NCBI GenBank assembly: GCA_023664485.1
Contig: JAMPFK010000006.1
Location: 49,860 to 113,859 of the forward strand
Source: Bacteroides fragilis
Lineage (GTDB): Bacteria > Bacillota > Clostridia > Lachnospirales > Lachnospiraceae
DNA length: 64,000 nucleotides
Direction: 5' to 3'
How positions within the stretch are numbered: the first letter of the stretch is position 1; every line of letters begins with the position of its first letter. Below, piece by piece: positions 1 to 7,664 of this stretch. The notes beneath the pieces were generated by a model. That model did no database searches, was not told the DNA's origin, and saw only the letters and a list, made by a program, of their open reading frames with translations. Both the position numbers and the translations under genes were made by a program.

Positions 1-1151
1 GGTTCTTCCCAATTAATATCAAATCTCGACAAGCGGTTCTTATGGTAATCCTCTGTTCCTGCATCCTCATGGCAAAGCACTGATGAATGATGTTCCAGTA
101 TCCATCGGTCATTGCCCAGGGCCTCCCGGAACACCTGGGCATTTTGTTCTGTTATACTAATATATGGAGATACATAAATAACCCTTTCCGTTTCCGGATG
201 GGAATTGCAATATTCCAATGCATAAGCCAATGATGTCAATGTCTTTCCGCCGCCGGTTGGAATCGGAAGACAATAGATTCCTGACCGTCTTCCGGCAAAT
301 TGCCGACACTCTTCCTGCAACGCATTTCTGGCATTAAAAATTACCTTTTCCTTCCCTGTCATCCTGGCTGCAGCCACAGACTTTCTCTTCGTCTCCATAT
401 ATGTCTCAAAATTTATCTTTGCATTTGTAAAAATAAATTTTGTGTCAAATCCCGGCTGCTTTGACAACGTGTCCACATTGTCCATAAAATCCGAAGTTGC
501 TTCCCAATCTGAATCGATCAGTATGGACAACAGCAGCCGCTGCAAACATGCCTGCAGAAAATATTTGCAGGTGAACAGCATCCCTCTTACTTTTTCACCA
601 TGCTTCGCCAAAAGCAGCGGCTTTAACTTTCCATATAAATTCTGTATTTTTTCCATTTGCCGGTCAAATTCCTTAGATGCCTCGAAAAAAATTTCATCGG
701 GTTTATAGTTGTCCAGATAACTGCGGCTCGCATTTCTGCAAGCCTCATCATAATCTTCAACCTCGCCCAATTTTCTGGAAAACACATCTTCATGTTCTGC
801 ATTTACACAATCAAACAAGCCGTGATGCGCCGCCACCGTATAAGATATCAGTTCTGTCATCAGCCTCTCATTGCCTGGGCCTTCATGATATCTGTCATAA
901 AAATTTTTCGCCCCAGTGGATGCATGTGCAACGCTCCCTCTTTGCTTTTGTCTGGTTTTTTCATCTGAACGGATATATTCATCGAACTTGCGTTTATTTT
1001 TTCCCATATCATGGAAAATGGCGCACAACGACATAATGCGGGAAATCCCACATCGTTTCCCCTTATTTCCGCACAAAAAAACCGTCTTTTCAGTATGCTC
1101 TGCCACCGTTTCTTCCCTGCTCAGACCATCTTCCGAAATATGCGCAATCAT
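1..1151 (-). CDS. cas3: CRISPR-associated HD nuclease/helicase Cas3, N-terminal part (gene runs off the left edge)
   Basis: Cas3 is the nuclease-helicase recruited by type I CRISPR effector complexes; it unwinds and degrades target DNA. About 383 residues are visible; the family usually has 700-800. The HD nuclease domain shows H19, the HD pair 47-48 in FHDMGK, H76 in AHAS and HH at 109-110. The helicase part begins with Walker A PTGGGKT near residue 297 and a SPYISITEQ segment. The ATG at 1151 has GGAGAAGG seven bases upstream and gives the typical MxAHISEDG start. The N terminus resembles type I-C Cas3 proteins, in which cas3 is the first gene of the operon, so the remaining cas genes and array should lie beyond the left edge. 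No stop interrupts the visible frame. The subtype is inferred. Confidence 0.9.
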   Translation of the reverse strand, partial: MIAHISEDGLSREETVAEHTEKTVFLCGNKGKRCGISRIMSLCAIFHDMGKNKRKFDEYIRSDEKTRQKQRGSVAHASTGAKNFYDRYHEGPGNERLMTELISYTVAAHHGLFDCVNAEHEDVFSRKLGEVEDYDEACRNASRSYLDNYKPDEIFFEASKEFDRQMEKIQNLYGKLKPLLLAKHGEKVRGMLFTCKYFLQACLQRLLLSILIDSDWEATSDFMDNVDTLSKQPGFDTKFIFTNAKINFETYMETKRKSVAAARMTGKEKVIFNARNALQEECRQFAGRRSGIYCLPIPTGGGKTLTSLAYALEYCNSHPETERVIYVSPYISITEQNAQVFREALGNDRWILEHHSSVLCHEDAGTEDYHKNRLSRFDINWEE

Positions 1152-1192
1152 ATTATCGCCTTCTCCACATGTTTTACATTCGCTAATAACAT

Positions 1193-1201
1193 ATTATATC
1201 A
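1193..1201 (-). promoter_or_regulatory. Extended -10 box (TGATATAAT) in front of cas3, at the end of the repeat
   Basis: Read on the minus strand the sequence is TGATATAAT, a full extended -10 (TGn plus TATAAT). It lies 42 bases upstream of the cas3 start codon. No good -35 box is visible at 16-18 bases, which fits extended -10 promoters. Activity is inferred. Confidence 0.5.
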
Positions 1202-1328
1202 TCTAAACTCGCAAGCTCGCGCTTTCAGCGCTCTATGTCCGATTTCATCGGACGCTTGCTCGTTAATAACCGCTTGAAAATCAAATACCGCTCTGCGGCG
1301 CTTGATTTTCCTCTGCGGTTATTATATC
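1193..1328 (-). repeat. 136-bp hairpin-rich repeat, copy 1, ending at the cas3 promoter
   Basis: This stretch is nearly identical, inverted, to 35100-35235; I count four differences in 136 positions. It begins and ends with GATATAAT and folds into nested stems: an outer ATAACCGC/GCGGTTAT, an inner AAAATCAAGCGCCGC-type stem, GTCCGAT-GAA-ATCGGAC, and GCGCT-GAA-AGCGC. It codes for nothing. The terminal TATAAT lies just upstream of cas3; in the other copy it lies just upstream of mscL. Confidence 0.85.
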
Positions 1329-1396
1329 ATGGCCAATGCGGCAAAACAATCTATTGCCATAGATAAAGACAGACCATTTATTATTCAGCGCTTTCC

Positions 1397-1927
1397 TTAC
1401 CCCATCATCCCCGCCAGCACGATACTCGCTATAACGCCCGTTATTGTTGCGGTGAGCGCGCCCGCCAGCGTATACCGCGTTTTCGTTACCTTCGCCGCCA
1501 TATAATAGACGGACATCGTATAAAAGACCGTCTCCGTACAGCTCATCAAAATAGAAGTCGTCATGCCAGGCAGGGAATCGGGGCCGTGATTTTTGAAAAT
1601 ATCCAATACCAGTCCCGTCGCGGCGGAAGAAGAGAACATTTTAATCAGAATCAGTGGAATCAATTCGGAAGAAAAGCCGAACCGCTGCGTGACGCCGGCG
1701 AACAGGCTTCCGATAAAGTCCAGAAAACCGGAGGCGCGCAGCACGCCTACCGCCACCATCAGCCCGATCAGGGTCGGCATGATCTGGATGACCGTGTGAA
1801 AACCGTCCTTCGCCCCTTTGATAAATTCCTCGTATACGTTCGTCTTAACCGAAATGCCGTAAGCCACGATATAGAATATAATAACAGGTATTATTATATT
1901 GGAAAAATGCGCAAAAACCTGTGTCAT
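1397..1927 (-). CDS. spmB: Spore maturation protein SpmB (nucleoside-recognition/Gate domain membrane protein)
   Basis: SpmB is an integral membrane protein needed in Bacillus and Clostridium for spore core dehydration. The 176-residue product has the family's usual length. It has hydrophobic segments at about 8-25, 45-68 and 150-175 and the conserved family stretches GAKDGFHTVIQIMP and MSCTETVFYTMSVY. It is normally encoded next to spmA, but no spmA lies beside it here: downstream is the 136-bp repeat and cas3, upstream is ackA. The start codon follows a stem-loop closely and has only a weak ribosome binding site. The gene supports a spore-forming host. Confidence 0.88.
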   Translation of the reverse strand: MTQVFAHFSNIIIPVIIFYIVAYGISVKTNVYEEFIKGAKDGFHTVIQIMPTLIGLMVAVGVLRASGFLDFIGSLFAGVTQRFGFSSELIPLILIKMFSSSAATGLVLDIFKNHGPDSLPGMTTSILMSCTETVFYTMSVYYMAAKVTKTRYTLAGALTATITGVIASIVLAGMMG

Positions 1928-1932
1928 AGAAA

Positions 1933-1970
1933 TGCCTGCATAAATCTTATTTTTAAAATTTATGCAGGCA
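1933..1970 (-). terminator. Stem-loop between ackA and spmB, possible weak terminator or translational block
   Basis: Arms TGCCTGCATAAAT (1933-1945) and ATTTATGCAGGCA (1958-1970) are perfectly complementary. On the minus strand the stem follows ackA and ends five bases before the spmB start codon, with only TTTCT after it, so it is a poor intrinsic terminator. It contains the only purine-rich ribosome-binding candidate of spmB. Confidence 0.5.
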
Positions 1971-2063
1971 GTCTTCTTTTTATGTGTTCCTTCCAGGCTC
2001 CGTCATGCCGGGCTTCAGCGCTCCTGATTTCATGCTTCCTCCCTGCCGGCCTGTCTGCGGAGC

Positions 2064-3263
2064 TTATTTCTTAACGATTTCGTAGGTCTCGCGTGCGATA
2101 GCGAGTTCCTCGTTCGTCGGGATGACCAATACTTTCGTTGTGGAATCCGGCGTCGTGATCACCAGATCCTCGCCGCGTTTCGCATTCTGCTCTTCATCTA
2201 ACGTAATGCCGAGATAGCCGAGCCTGCTGCAGATCATATCCCTCATAAAGGAGCTGTTCTCGCCGAGCCCCGCGGTGAAGCAGACCGCGTCCACGCCGTT
2301 CATTGCCGCCGCATAAGCGCCGATATACTTGGTCACGCGGTAAGCGAAAGTCTCTAGCGTACGGATACCCGCATCCTCGCCTTTCTCATAGGATGCCTGT
2401 AAATCCCGGAAATCGGAAGAAAGGCTGCCGGACAATCCGAGCACGCCGGATTTTTTATTCAGAACGGCCATGATCTCGTCGATAGATTTTCCTTCTTTAT
2501 GAGCTATGAACTCGATGATCGCCGGGTCGATATCGCCGGAACGGGTTCCCATGATCAGACCTTCCAGGGGTGTCAGGCCCATGGACGTATCGATACATTT
2601 TCCGTTCTTTACCGCCGATACGCTGGCGCCGTTTCCAAGATGACATACGATCAGTTTCAGATCTTCATATTTCCGGCCCAGCACTTCCGCCGCCCGTTTG
2701 GACACATAGGAGTGGCTTGTTCCGTGGAAACCGTATCTTCTCACTTTATATTTCTCATAATACTCATAGGGCAGGCCGTATAAATAAGCCTCCTGCGGCA
2801 TCGTCTGATGGAACGCCGTATCGAATACGCCTACCATCGGCGTCTCCGGCATCAGCTCCTTGCAGGCCGCGATACCGATCAGATTCGCCGGATTATGTAA
2901 CGGCGCCAGCTCATTGCAGTCGGTAATGGCCTGTACCACTTCATCCGTAATCAGGATAGAAGATGCGAATTTCTCGCCGCCATGCACGATACGATGGCCG
3001 ACTGCGCCGATTTCAGACAGATCCTTTACGACGCCTGTGGTTTCATCCGTTAAAGATTTCAGCACAAGCCGGATTGCCTGCGTGTGGTCCTCCATTAACG
3101 TTACAGTTGTTATTTTATCTTTTCCTGTAGGCTGGTATACGAGCTGGCTTCCCTCGATGCCGATACGCTCGCACAGACCCTTTGCAATCAATTCTTCCGT
3201 TACTGCGTCGATCAGCTGGAATTTCAAAGAAGAGCTGCCGCAGTTAATGACTAATATATTCAT
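2064..3263 (-). CDS. ackA: Acetate kinase
   Basis: Acetate kinase converts acetyl phosphate and ADP to acetate and ATP, the last step of acetate fermentation in the cytoplasm. The 399-residue product has the ASKHA-family features: N-terminal NCGSSSLKFQ, GHRIVHGGE, the catalytic-site region VFDTAFHQTMP, HLGNGAS and FTAGLGENS. A GTG three codons upstream is also in frame, but the ATG at 3263 has AGGAAAGG eight bases upstream and gives the standard MNILVINCG start, so I choose it. It follows pta by 57 bases on the same strand, forming the usual pta-ackA pair. Confidence 0.97.
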   Translation of the reverse strand: MNILVINCGSSSLKFQLIDAVTEELIAKGLCERIGIEGSQLVYQPTGKDKITTVTLMEDHTQAIRLVLKSLTDETTGVVKDLSEIGAVGHRIVHGGEKFASSILITDEVVQAITDCNELAPLHNPANLIGIAACKELMPETPMVGVFDTAFHQTMPQEAYLYGLPYEYYEKYKVRRYGFHGTSHSYVSKRAAEVLGRKYEDLKLIVCHLGNGASVSAVKNGKCIDTSMGLTPLEGLIMGTRSGDIDPAIIEFIAHKEGKSIDEIMAVLNKKSGVLGLSGSLSSDFRDLQASYEKGEDAGIRTLETFAYRVTKYIGAYAAAMNGVDAVCFTAGLGENSSFMRDMICSRLGYLGITLDEEQNAKRGEDLVITTPDSTTKVLVIPTNEELAIARETYEIVKK

Positions 3264-3320
3264 GTTGAACACCTTTCCTTTCTCTCCGCCTGCAAACGCC
3301 GGCCGCAGGCGTCATCTTTT

Positions 3321-4322
3321 CTAGCCAAGCTGTGCCTGTACCGCCGTAATCGCCACAACGCCGACGATATCTTCCCAGGAACAGCCGCGGGACAAGTCGT
3401 TTACCGGTTTCGCGATACCCTGAAGCATCGGTCCGTACGCTTCCGCTTTCGCGAGACGCTGTACCAGCTTATAACCGATGTTGCCGCAGTCCAGATTCGG
3501 GAAAATCAGAACGTTCGCTTTTCCTGCAACTTCGCTGCCCGGCGCTTTGGATTTCGCAATATGCGGAACCAGAGCGGCATCTGCCTGTAATTCGCCGTCG
3601 ATGCACAGATGCGGATACATCTCGTGAGCAAGTCTGGTCGCCTCTACCATCTTGTCAACTAACGGATGTTTCGCGCTTCCCTTCGTGGAATGGGATAACA
3701 TCGCGATGATCGGTTTCGCACCGACAAGACTCTTGAAGCTCTTCGCGGAAGACTCCGCGATCGAAGCCAGCTCCTCCGCCGTCGGATCCTGATTCAGGCC
3801 GCAGTCCGCGAAGAGGAAAGTTCCGCCTTCTCCGAACTCACAGTCCGGCACGTCCATGATAAAGAAACCGGATACCAGCTTTACGCCGGGCGCTGTTTTC
3901 AGAATCTGCAGAGCCGGTCTTAACGTATCCGCCGTCGCATGGTTCGCTCCGGCTACCATGCCGTCCGCATCGTTTGCCTTTACCATCATAACGCCGAAAG
4001 TCAGATAGTCCTTTAAAAGTATCTCTCTCGCTTTCTCCGGGGTCATGCCTTTATTTTTTCTTGTCTCATAAAGCAGTTCCACATAGCCGTCCAGTTTGTC
4101 CGTTTTTTCAGGATCTACGATCGTAACGCCGTCCAGCTCTACTTCCAGCCAGCTCGCGCCGTCCAGGATCTTCTCTTCGTTTCCGATCATGATAAGATCG
4201 GCAATGCCTTCTTTGATAATATGAGCCGCCGCGATCAGGGTCCTTTTATCCGTTGTCTCCGGCAGTACGATCGTCTTTTTGTCGCTTCTTGCTTTTTCTT
4301 TCATCAAATCAATATATGCCAT
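3321..4322 (-). CDS. pta: Phosphate acetyltransferase
   Basis: Pta exchanges the CoA of acetyl-CoA for phosphate, giving acetyl phosphate for AckA. The 333-residue product has the length of the short Firmicute form without the regulatory N-terminal domains. Family segments include an early TIVLPE, MVAGANHATADTLRPALQI, CGLNQDPTAEELA, MLSHSTKGSAKHP and LIFPNLDCGNIGYKL. It heads the pta-ackA pair; the gap to the NTF2-like gene upstream is only 20 bases, so it may share transcripts from the promoter near 5.5 kb. Confidence 0.97.
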   Translation of the reverse strand: MAYIDLMKEKARSDKKTIVLPETTDKRTLIAAAHIIKEGIADLIMIGNEEKILDGASWLEVELDGVTIVDPEKTDKLDGYVELLYETRKNKGMTPEKAREILLKDYLTFGVMMVKANDADGMVAGANHATADTLRPALQILKTAPGVKLVSGFFIMDVPDCEFGEGGTFLFADCGLNQDPTAEELASIAESSAKSFKSLVGAKPIIAMLSHSTKGSAKHPLVDKMVEATRLAHEMYPHLCIDGELQADAALVPHIAKSKAPGSEVAGKANVLIFPNLDCGNIGYKLVQRLAKAEAYGPMLQGIAKPVNDLSRGCSWEDIVGVVAITAVQAQLG

Positions 4323-4342
4323 AACAGTCGTTCTCCTTTTCT

Positions 4343-4675
4343 TTATTTCGGTCTTACCGTAAGATTTTTGATCAGCCCGTTCTCGTCCACCTCGCGTACG
4401 GTAGCGATTGCCATAACGTTATAGCCGCCGAAATTCGCGATAAATTCCGCCTGCGTATCGTTCACGACCTCCGCTTCGGCTATCGAATACTGGCGAAAAC
4501 CGAATTTATTCCGGAAGAACATATTGATCGCTTCCTGTCCGTAAATATGATATTCCTTCTGGGAGGAACTGTTAGTACAGTAATCGCAGATCCTTCCCTC
4601 TTTTGTAAAGAGCCCCGCAAGCCCTGCGAAATCTTTATTTTCCATAGCCTGAACATATTTCTCAATAGGTTTCAT
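4343..4675 (-). CDS. NTF2/SnoaL-like small protein
   Basis: The 110-residue product has the pattern of the NTF2-like fold: an N-terminal helix that begins EKYVQAMENKDF and continues into LAGLFTKEG, a middle INMFFRNKFG helix, and a C-terminal strand pair ending in NLTVRPK. This superfamily includes steroid isomerases, polyketide cyclases and the bile-acid dehydratase BaiE, as well as many proteins without enzymatic role. The gene lies 19 bases downstream of a short-chain dehydrogenase of the 3-alpha-hydroxysteroid dehydrogenase type, so a small-molecule substrate is plausible. No catalytic residues can be assigned with confidence, and the substrate is unknown. Confidence 0.7.
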   Translation of the reverse strand: MKPIEKYVQAMENKDFAGLAGLFTKEGRICDYCTNSSSQKEYHIYGQEAINMFFRNKFGFRQYSIAEAEVVNDTQAEFIANFGGYNVMAIATVREVDENGLIKNLTVRPK

Positions 4676-4694
4676 TATAATCCTCCGTTTCTAA

Positions 4695-5483
4695 TCAATA
4701 TACTTTTTCGGAATTCAACAGCGCATCGGTGCCGCCGTCCACGAACATAACATTGCCGTTCACGCCTCTTGCCGCATCGGATGCGAGAAAGACGATGACT
4801 TCCGCGATCTCATCCGCTTCCATCAGACATTCCAGGCCGTACTTGGTAGGGATGGGAAGGGCATTCAGCGCCATCTTGGCGGAAGTGCTCATAGTCGCTG
4901 TCATCGCGGTGCTTACATTGCCGGGCGCTACCGCGTTAATGCGCACGCCGTTCGCCGCCCAGGAAGAGGAGACGCGTCTCACCCATCTTGCCAGCGCATA
5001 TTTGGTCGAAACATAGAGGCTGTTGCCTACGCTGAGATTGGAAGTGTCCATCTGGGATACCAGATTGAGGACTCTCTTTTCGTCCCCGATATTATTCAGC
5101 AGATCCGCGATATCCATACGGCCCGCCCCCTGCGAGATCGTATTGGAAGCGGTAACGACACAGCTTCCTTTTTTCTTGCGGAGCAGATCATAAACCCCCT
5201 GTGCGAGCGCAAGCGTCCCGAAATAATTCAGGGAAACGATCAGCGAAAGGTTCCCGCACGCGCCGGATACGCCGGCATTGCAGATAACGCCGTCAAGCCC
5301 TTCCGGATGCATCCTGTGAAGCAAATCGACTGCTTCCTGCCGTCCTTCTTCGGATGCGAGGTTCACGCAGATGTCCCCATCTTTTAAGTCGATATTAATG
5401 ACTTCATGCCCGCGTTGTAATAATAGTTCCTTGGTCTTGGCGCCGATTCCGCTGGAAGCGCCGGAGATTGCATATACACCCAT
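4695..5483 (-). CDS. Short-chain dehydrogenase/reductase, 3-alpha-hydroxysteroid dehydrogenase/carbonyl reductase type
   Basis: The 262-residue NAD(P)-dependent oxidoreductase has a Rossmann motif SGASSGIG (7-14), an NAG motif at 69-71, a serine near 113 and the catalytic pair Y157/K161 in YVSTK. Its overall layout resembles Comamonas 3-alpha-HSDH/carbonyl reductase: a short DLxxEEGRQ segment after the second strand, an insertion before the catalytic tyrosine, and a C-terminal VDGGTDALL. The substrate is therefore likely a hydroxysteroid or bulky carbonyl compound, but this is inference from family resemblance. It has its own promoter and is followed closely by the NTF2-like gene, pta and ackA. 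Confidence 0.8.
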   Translation of the reverse strand: MGVYAISGASSGIGAKTKELLLQRGHEVINIDLKDGDICVNLASEEGRQEAVDLLHRMHPEGLDGVICNAGVSGACGNLSLIVSLNYFGTLALAQGVYDLLRKKKGSCVVTASNTISQGAGRMDIADLLNNIGDEKRVLNLVSQMDTSNLSVGNSLYVSTKYALARWVRRVSSSWAANGVRINAVAPGNVSTAMTATMSTSAKMALNALPIPTKYGLECLMEADEIAEVIVFLASDAARGVNGNVMFVDGGTDALLNSEKVY

Positions 5484-5518
5484 TTTTGTTCCTCCATTTC
5501 GTTTTTTGCTATATTTTT

Positions 5519-5547
5519 ATTATAATAAAATCTTCCATTATTTTCAA
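5519..5547 (-). promoter_or_regulatory. Sigma-A promoter of the dehydrogenase/NTF2-like genes
   Basis: On the minus strand TTGAAA (5542-5547) and TATAAT (5519-5524) are separated by 17 bases. The dehydrogenase ATG follows about 35 bases later with GGAGG upstream. The promoter lies just after the GH105 stop codon and probably also serves pta and ackA. Confidence 0.75.
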
Positions 5548-5555
5548 TACCGCTC

Positions 5556-6692
5556 TCACTGCAGACGGAGCATTTCCGTATACGCGAGCAGGAACGGGCC
5601 GACGCCTTTGGCATCGTCTTTCACAATTGGCTCCGACATATAATAATCGAAAGTGCCCGGACGCTTTTCTTTTCCCCCAAGACCTGCTACAAGGCAGATC
5701 CCGTCGAGATGCAGATTACCCTCTTCGTCCGTGGAAAGATATTTATCGCAGATTCCCTGGAACGCCTTCTTTCCGTTCTCCCGATAGCTCTCCGGCAAAA
5801 AGCCGAGGCGTGCGCCTTTTAACAGCGCGTAGGCCATGATCGCGCTTCCGCTCGTTTCCAGATAATTCTTTTCCATGCCGCCTACGTTGACAACCTGATA
5901 CCACATGCCGCTCCCGTCCTGATAGCGAAGCATCGCGTCCATCAGTTCGACGAAAGTTTTCTTCATATTCTCATAAGCCTCTTTGTAAGTATCATCGGAG
6001 GAAACATCCGTTTTGTCCAGCGTGTCAAGCAGCGCCATAGAATACCAGCCAAGCGCGCGGAGCCAGAAATTCTGACTGAGCCCGGTCACTTTATCACACC
6101 AGAACATCTCTCTCGACGAATCATACGCATGATAGTACAGGCCCGTCTCGCTGTCCCTCATATGCTTCACGACCTGCCCGAACTGATTGAAGATATCCGC
6201 ATAGTTCTTCCTCCCGTTAAAGCGCGTCTCATATTCCATATAGAAGGGCTGGCACATATACAGGCCGTCCAGCCATACCTGATTCGGATAAATATTCTTA
6301 TGCCAGAAATTCCCTTCCTTCGTCCGCGGCATTTTCTCTATCTGGCTGTAAACGAGATCGATCGCTTTACGGTATTTTTCCTTGCCCGTCAGATCATAGA
6401 GCTCGAACAGCGTCTTGCCCGCGTTCACATTATCGATATTCAGCTCGCTCACATCATAACCGTCGATCGTGCCGTCCTCCCTCACCTTATAGTCGATGAA
6501 TGCATCCGCGAACCGGAAATACTTCTCGTCTTTGGTGATGGCGTACATTTCCAGAATCGCCTTGATCATACAGCCGTCGATATAATTCCATTTCGATTTG
6601 AGGCCCTGCAGTATCTTCTCGATATTCCAGATCGGGCGGTCCGGTGTGCTCTTTTCCATCAATTCATCGATATACTTTTCAATTCTGTCCAT
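5556..6692 (-). CDS. Unsaturated rhamnogalacturonyl hydrolase (GH105, YteR/YesR type)
   Basis: GH105 enzymes remove the unsaturated galacturonic acid left at the non-reducing end of rhamnogalacturonan oligosaccharides by lyases. The 378-residue product has the expected (alpha/alpha)6-barrel length. D142 in WLDGLYMCQPF aligns with the catalytic aspartate of Bacillus YteR. Downstream are HAYD and NFWLRALGW, which shape the substrate site. There is no signal peptide, so it acts in the cytoplasm on imported oligosaccharides. The released 4-deoxy-uronate feeds the KduI/DhuI pathway near 30 kb. It is the last gene of the pectin locus; a shorter paralogue precedes it by 33 bases. Confidence 0.92.
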   Translation of the reverse strand: MDRIEKYIDELMEKSTPDRPIWNIEKILQGLKSKWNYIDGCMIKAILEMYAITKDEKYFRFADAFIDYKVREDGTIDGYDVSELNIDNVNAGKTLFELYDLTGKEKYRKAIDLVYSQIEKMPRTKEGNFWHKNIYPNQVWLDGLYMCQPFYMEYETRFNGRKNYADIFNQFGQVVKHMRDSETGLYYHAYDSSREMFWCDKVTGLSQNFWLRALGWYSMALLDTLDKTDVSSDDTYKEAYENMKKTFVELMDAMLRYQDGSGMWYQVVNVGGMEKNYLETSGSAIMAYALLKGARLGFLPESYRENGKKAFQGICDKYLSTDEEGNLHLDGICLVAGLGGKEKRPGTFDYYMSEPIVKDDAKGVGPFLLAYTEMLRLQ

Positions 6693-6725
6693 TGCACTTA
6701 CCCTTCCTTTCTTTTCTGCTCTCTG

Positions 6726-7625
6726 TCATTCCATCTCTTTTTCAGTCTGCCGGTACTGCCCGTATGCCGCGAGAAAGGCGCATACCGTTTCCGTATCACA
6801 GGCCGCCTTATCCTCCGGCTCCAGCTTCTCCGCCAGTTTTTCCACGATTTCCATTCCCGTGCCGACATACTTTTCCTTTAACAAAAGTCCCATCCGGCAG
6901 GCTTTGAGCGTACAGTAACCGATAACGGCTCCCGCAAATACGTCGATACCCTCCGCCGCATGAAAAAGTCCATCCTGCGCGCGCTGCGCCAGAGCGTCTT
7001 TTAACGCCGCTTTGAACATATCCTGTAATTTCCGGTACTGCTCATAAATCTCGACGCTCATATTTTCCATCGTATCTACTAAAGCCGCCAGATACCGCGC
7101 TGTGCTCCTGATTTGGCCCTTTTCTTCTCCGCAGAGCATTTTCTGCGCGTTCTCAAACTGCTTAATGATATCGTTGTATTTCTCTTTCTTATCATAAAGC
7201 GTCTCGTATTCCATATAGAACGGCTGTATCCTGTACAATGCGTCCACAGGCCGCTCTTCCGGCTGTTCCCTGCTGTATGCGAAATTGCCGCATCCGCTCC
7301 TCGGATAAGCGCGCAGCCCGCTCATAATCGCTTCCAGCGCTTTGCGGTATTTCTCTTCTCCGGTCTTATCATAGAGAAAAAAGAGCGTTCTGCCACTGTG
7401 GACGCAATCGGCGGTAAGCGTATCCGCCATACAGTTCCCGATTCCGCCGTCCTCCGTGAGAAAACTGTCCATATAATTTTTCATCAGAGAAAAATAAGTT
7501 TCCTCTCCATCCGCTTCATACAGCTGTTTTGCCGCAAGAAGCGCACAGCCGTCCTCATAGATTCCGTATTCTTTCCCCCACCGGTACTCTTCCAGGTACC
7601 TTTTTCCATAGTTTTCCGCTTCCAT
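6726..7625 (-). CDS. GH105-like protein with a missing active-site segment
   Basis: The 299-residue product is clearly related to its downstream neighbour: compare VDALYRIQPFYMEYE (D128 in the catalytic position) with the GH105 enzyme. It lacks about 80 residues overall. The N-terminal helix is shorter. Between the YMEYET helix and the next conserved helix, the segment that carries HAYD and FWLRALGW in the paralogue is replaced by about a dozen unrelated residues. The frame is intact and the ribosome binding site (GGAGG) is good, so it is expressed rather than a frameshifted pseudogene. It may be inactive, or specific for a smaller or different substrate. Confidence 0.75.
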   Translation of the reverse strand: MEAENYGKRYLEEYRWGKEYGIYEDGCALLAAKQLYEADGEETYFSLMKNYMDSFLTEDGGIGNCMADTLTADCVHSGRTLFFLYDKTGEEKYRKALEAIMSGLRAYPRSGCGNFAYSREQPEERPVDALYRIQPFYMEYETLYDKKEKYNDIIKQFENAQKMLCGEEKGQIRSTARYLAALVDTMENMSVEIYEQYRKLQDMFKAALKDALAQRAQDGLFHAAEGIDVFAGAVIGYCTLKACRMGLLLKEKYVGTGMEIVEKLAEKLEPEDKAACDTETVCAFLAAYGQYRQTEKEME

Positions 7626-7664
7626 TCCAACCCTCCGTTTTCTTTTTTTATCCTGTTCCTTATC

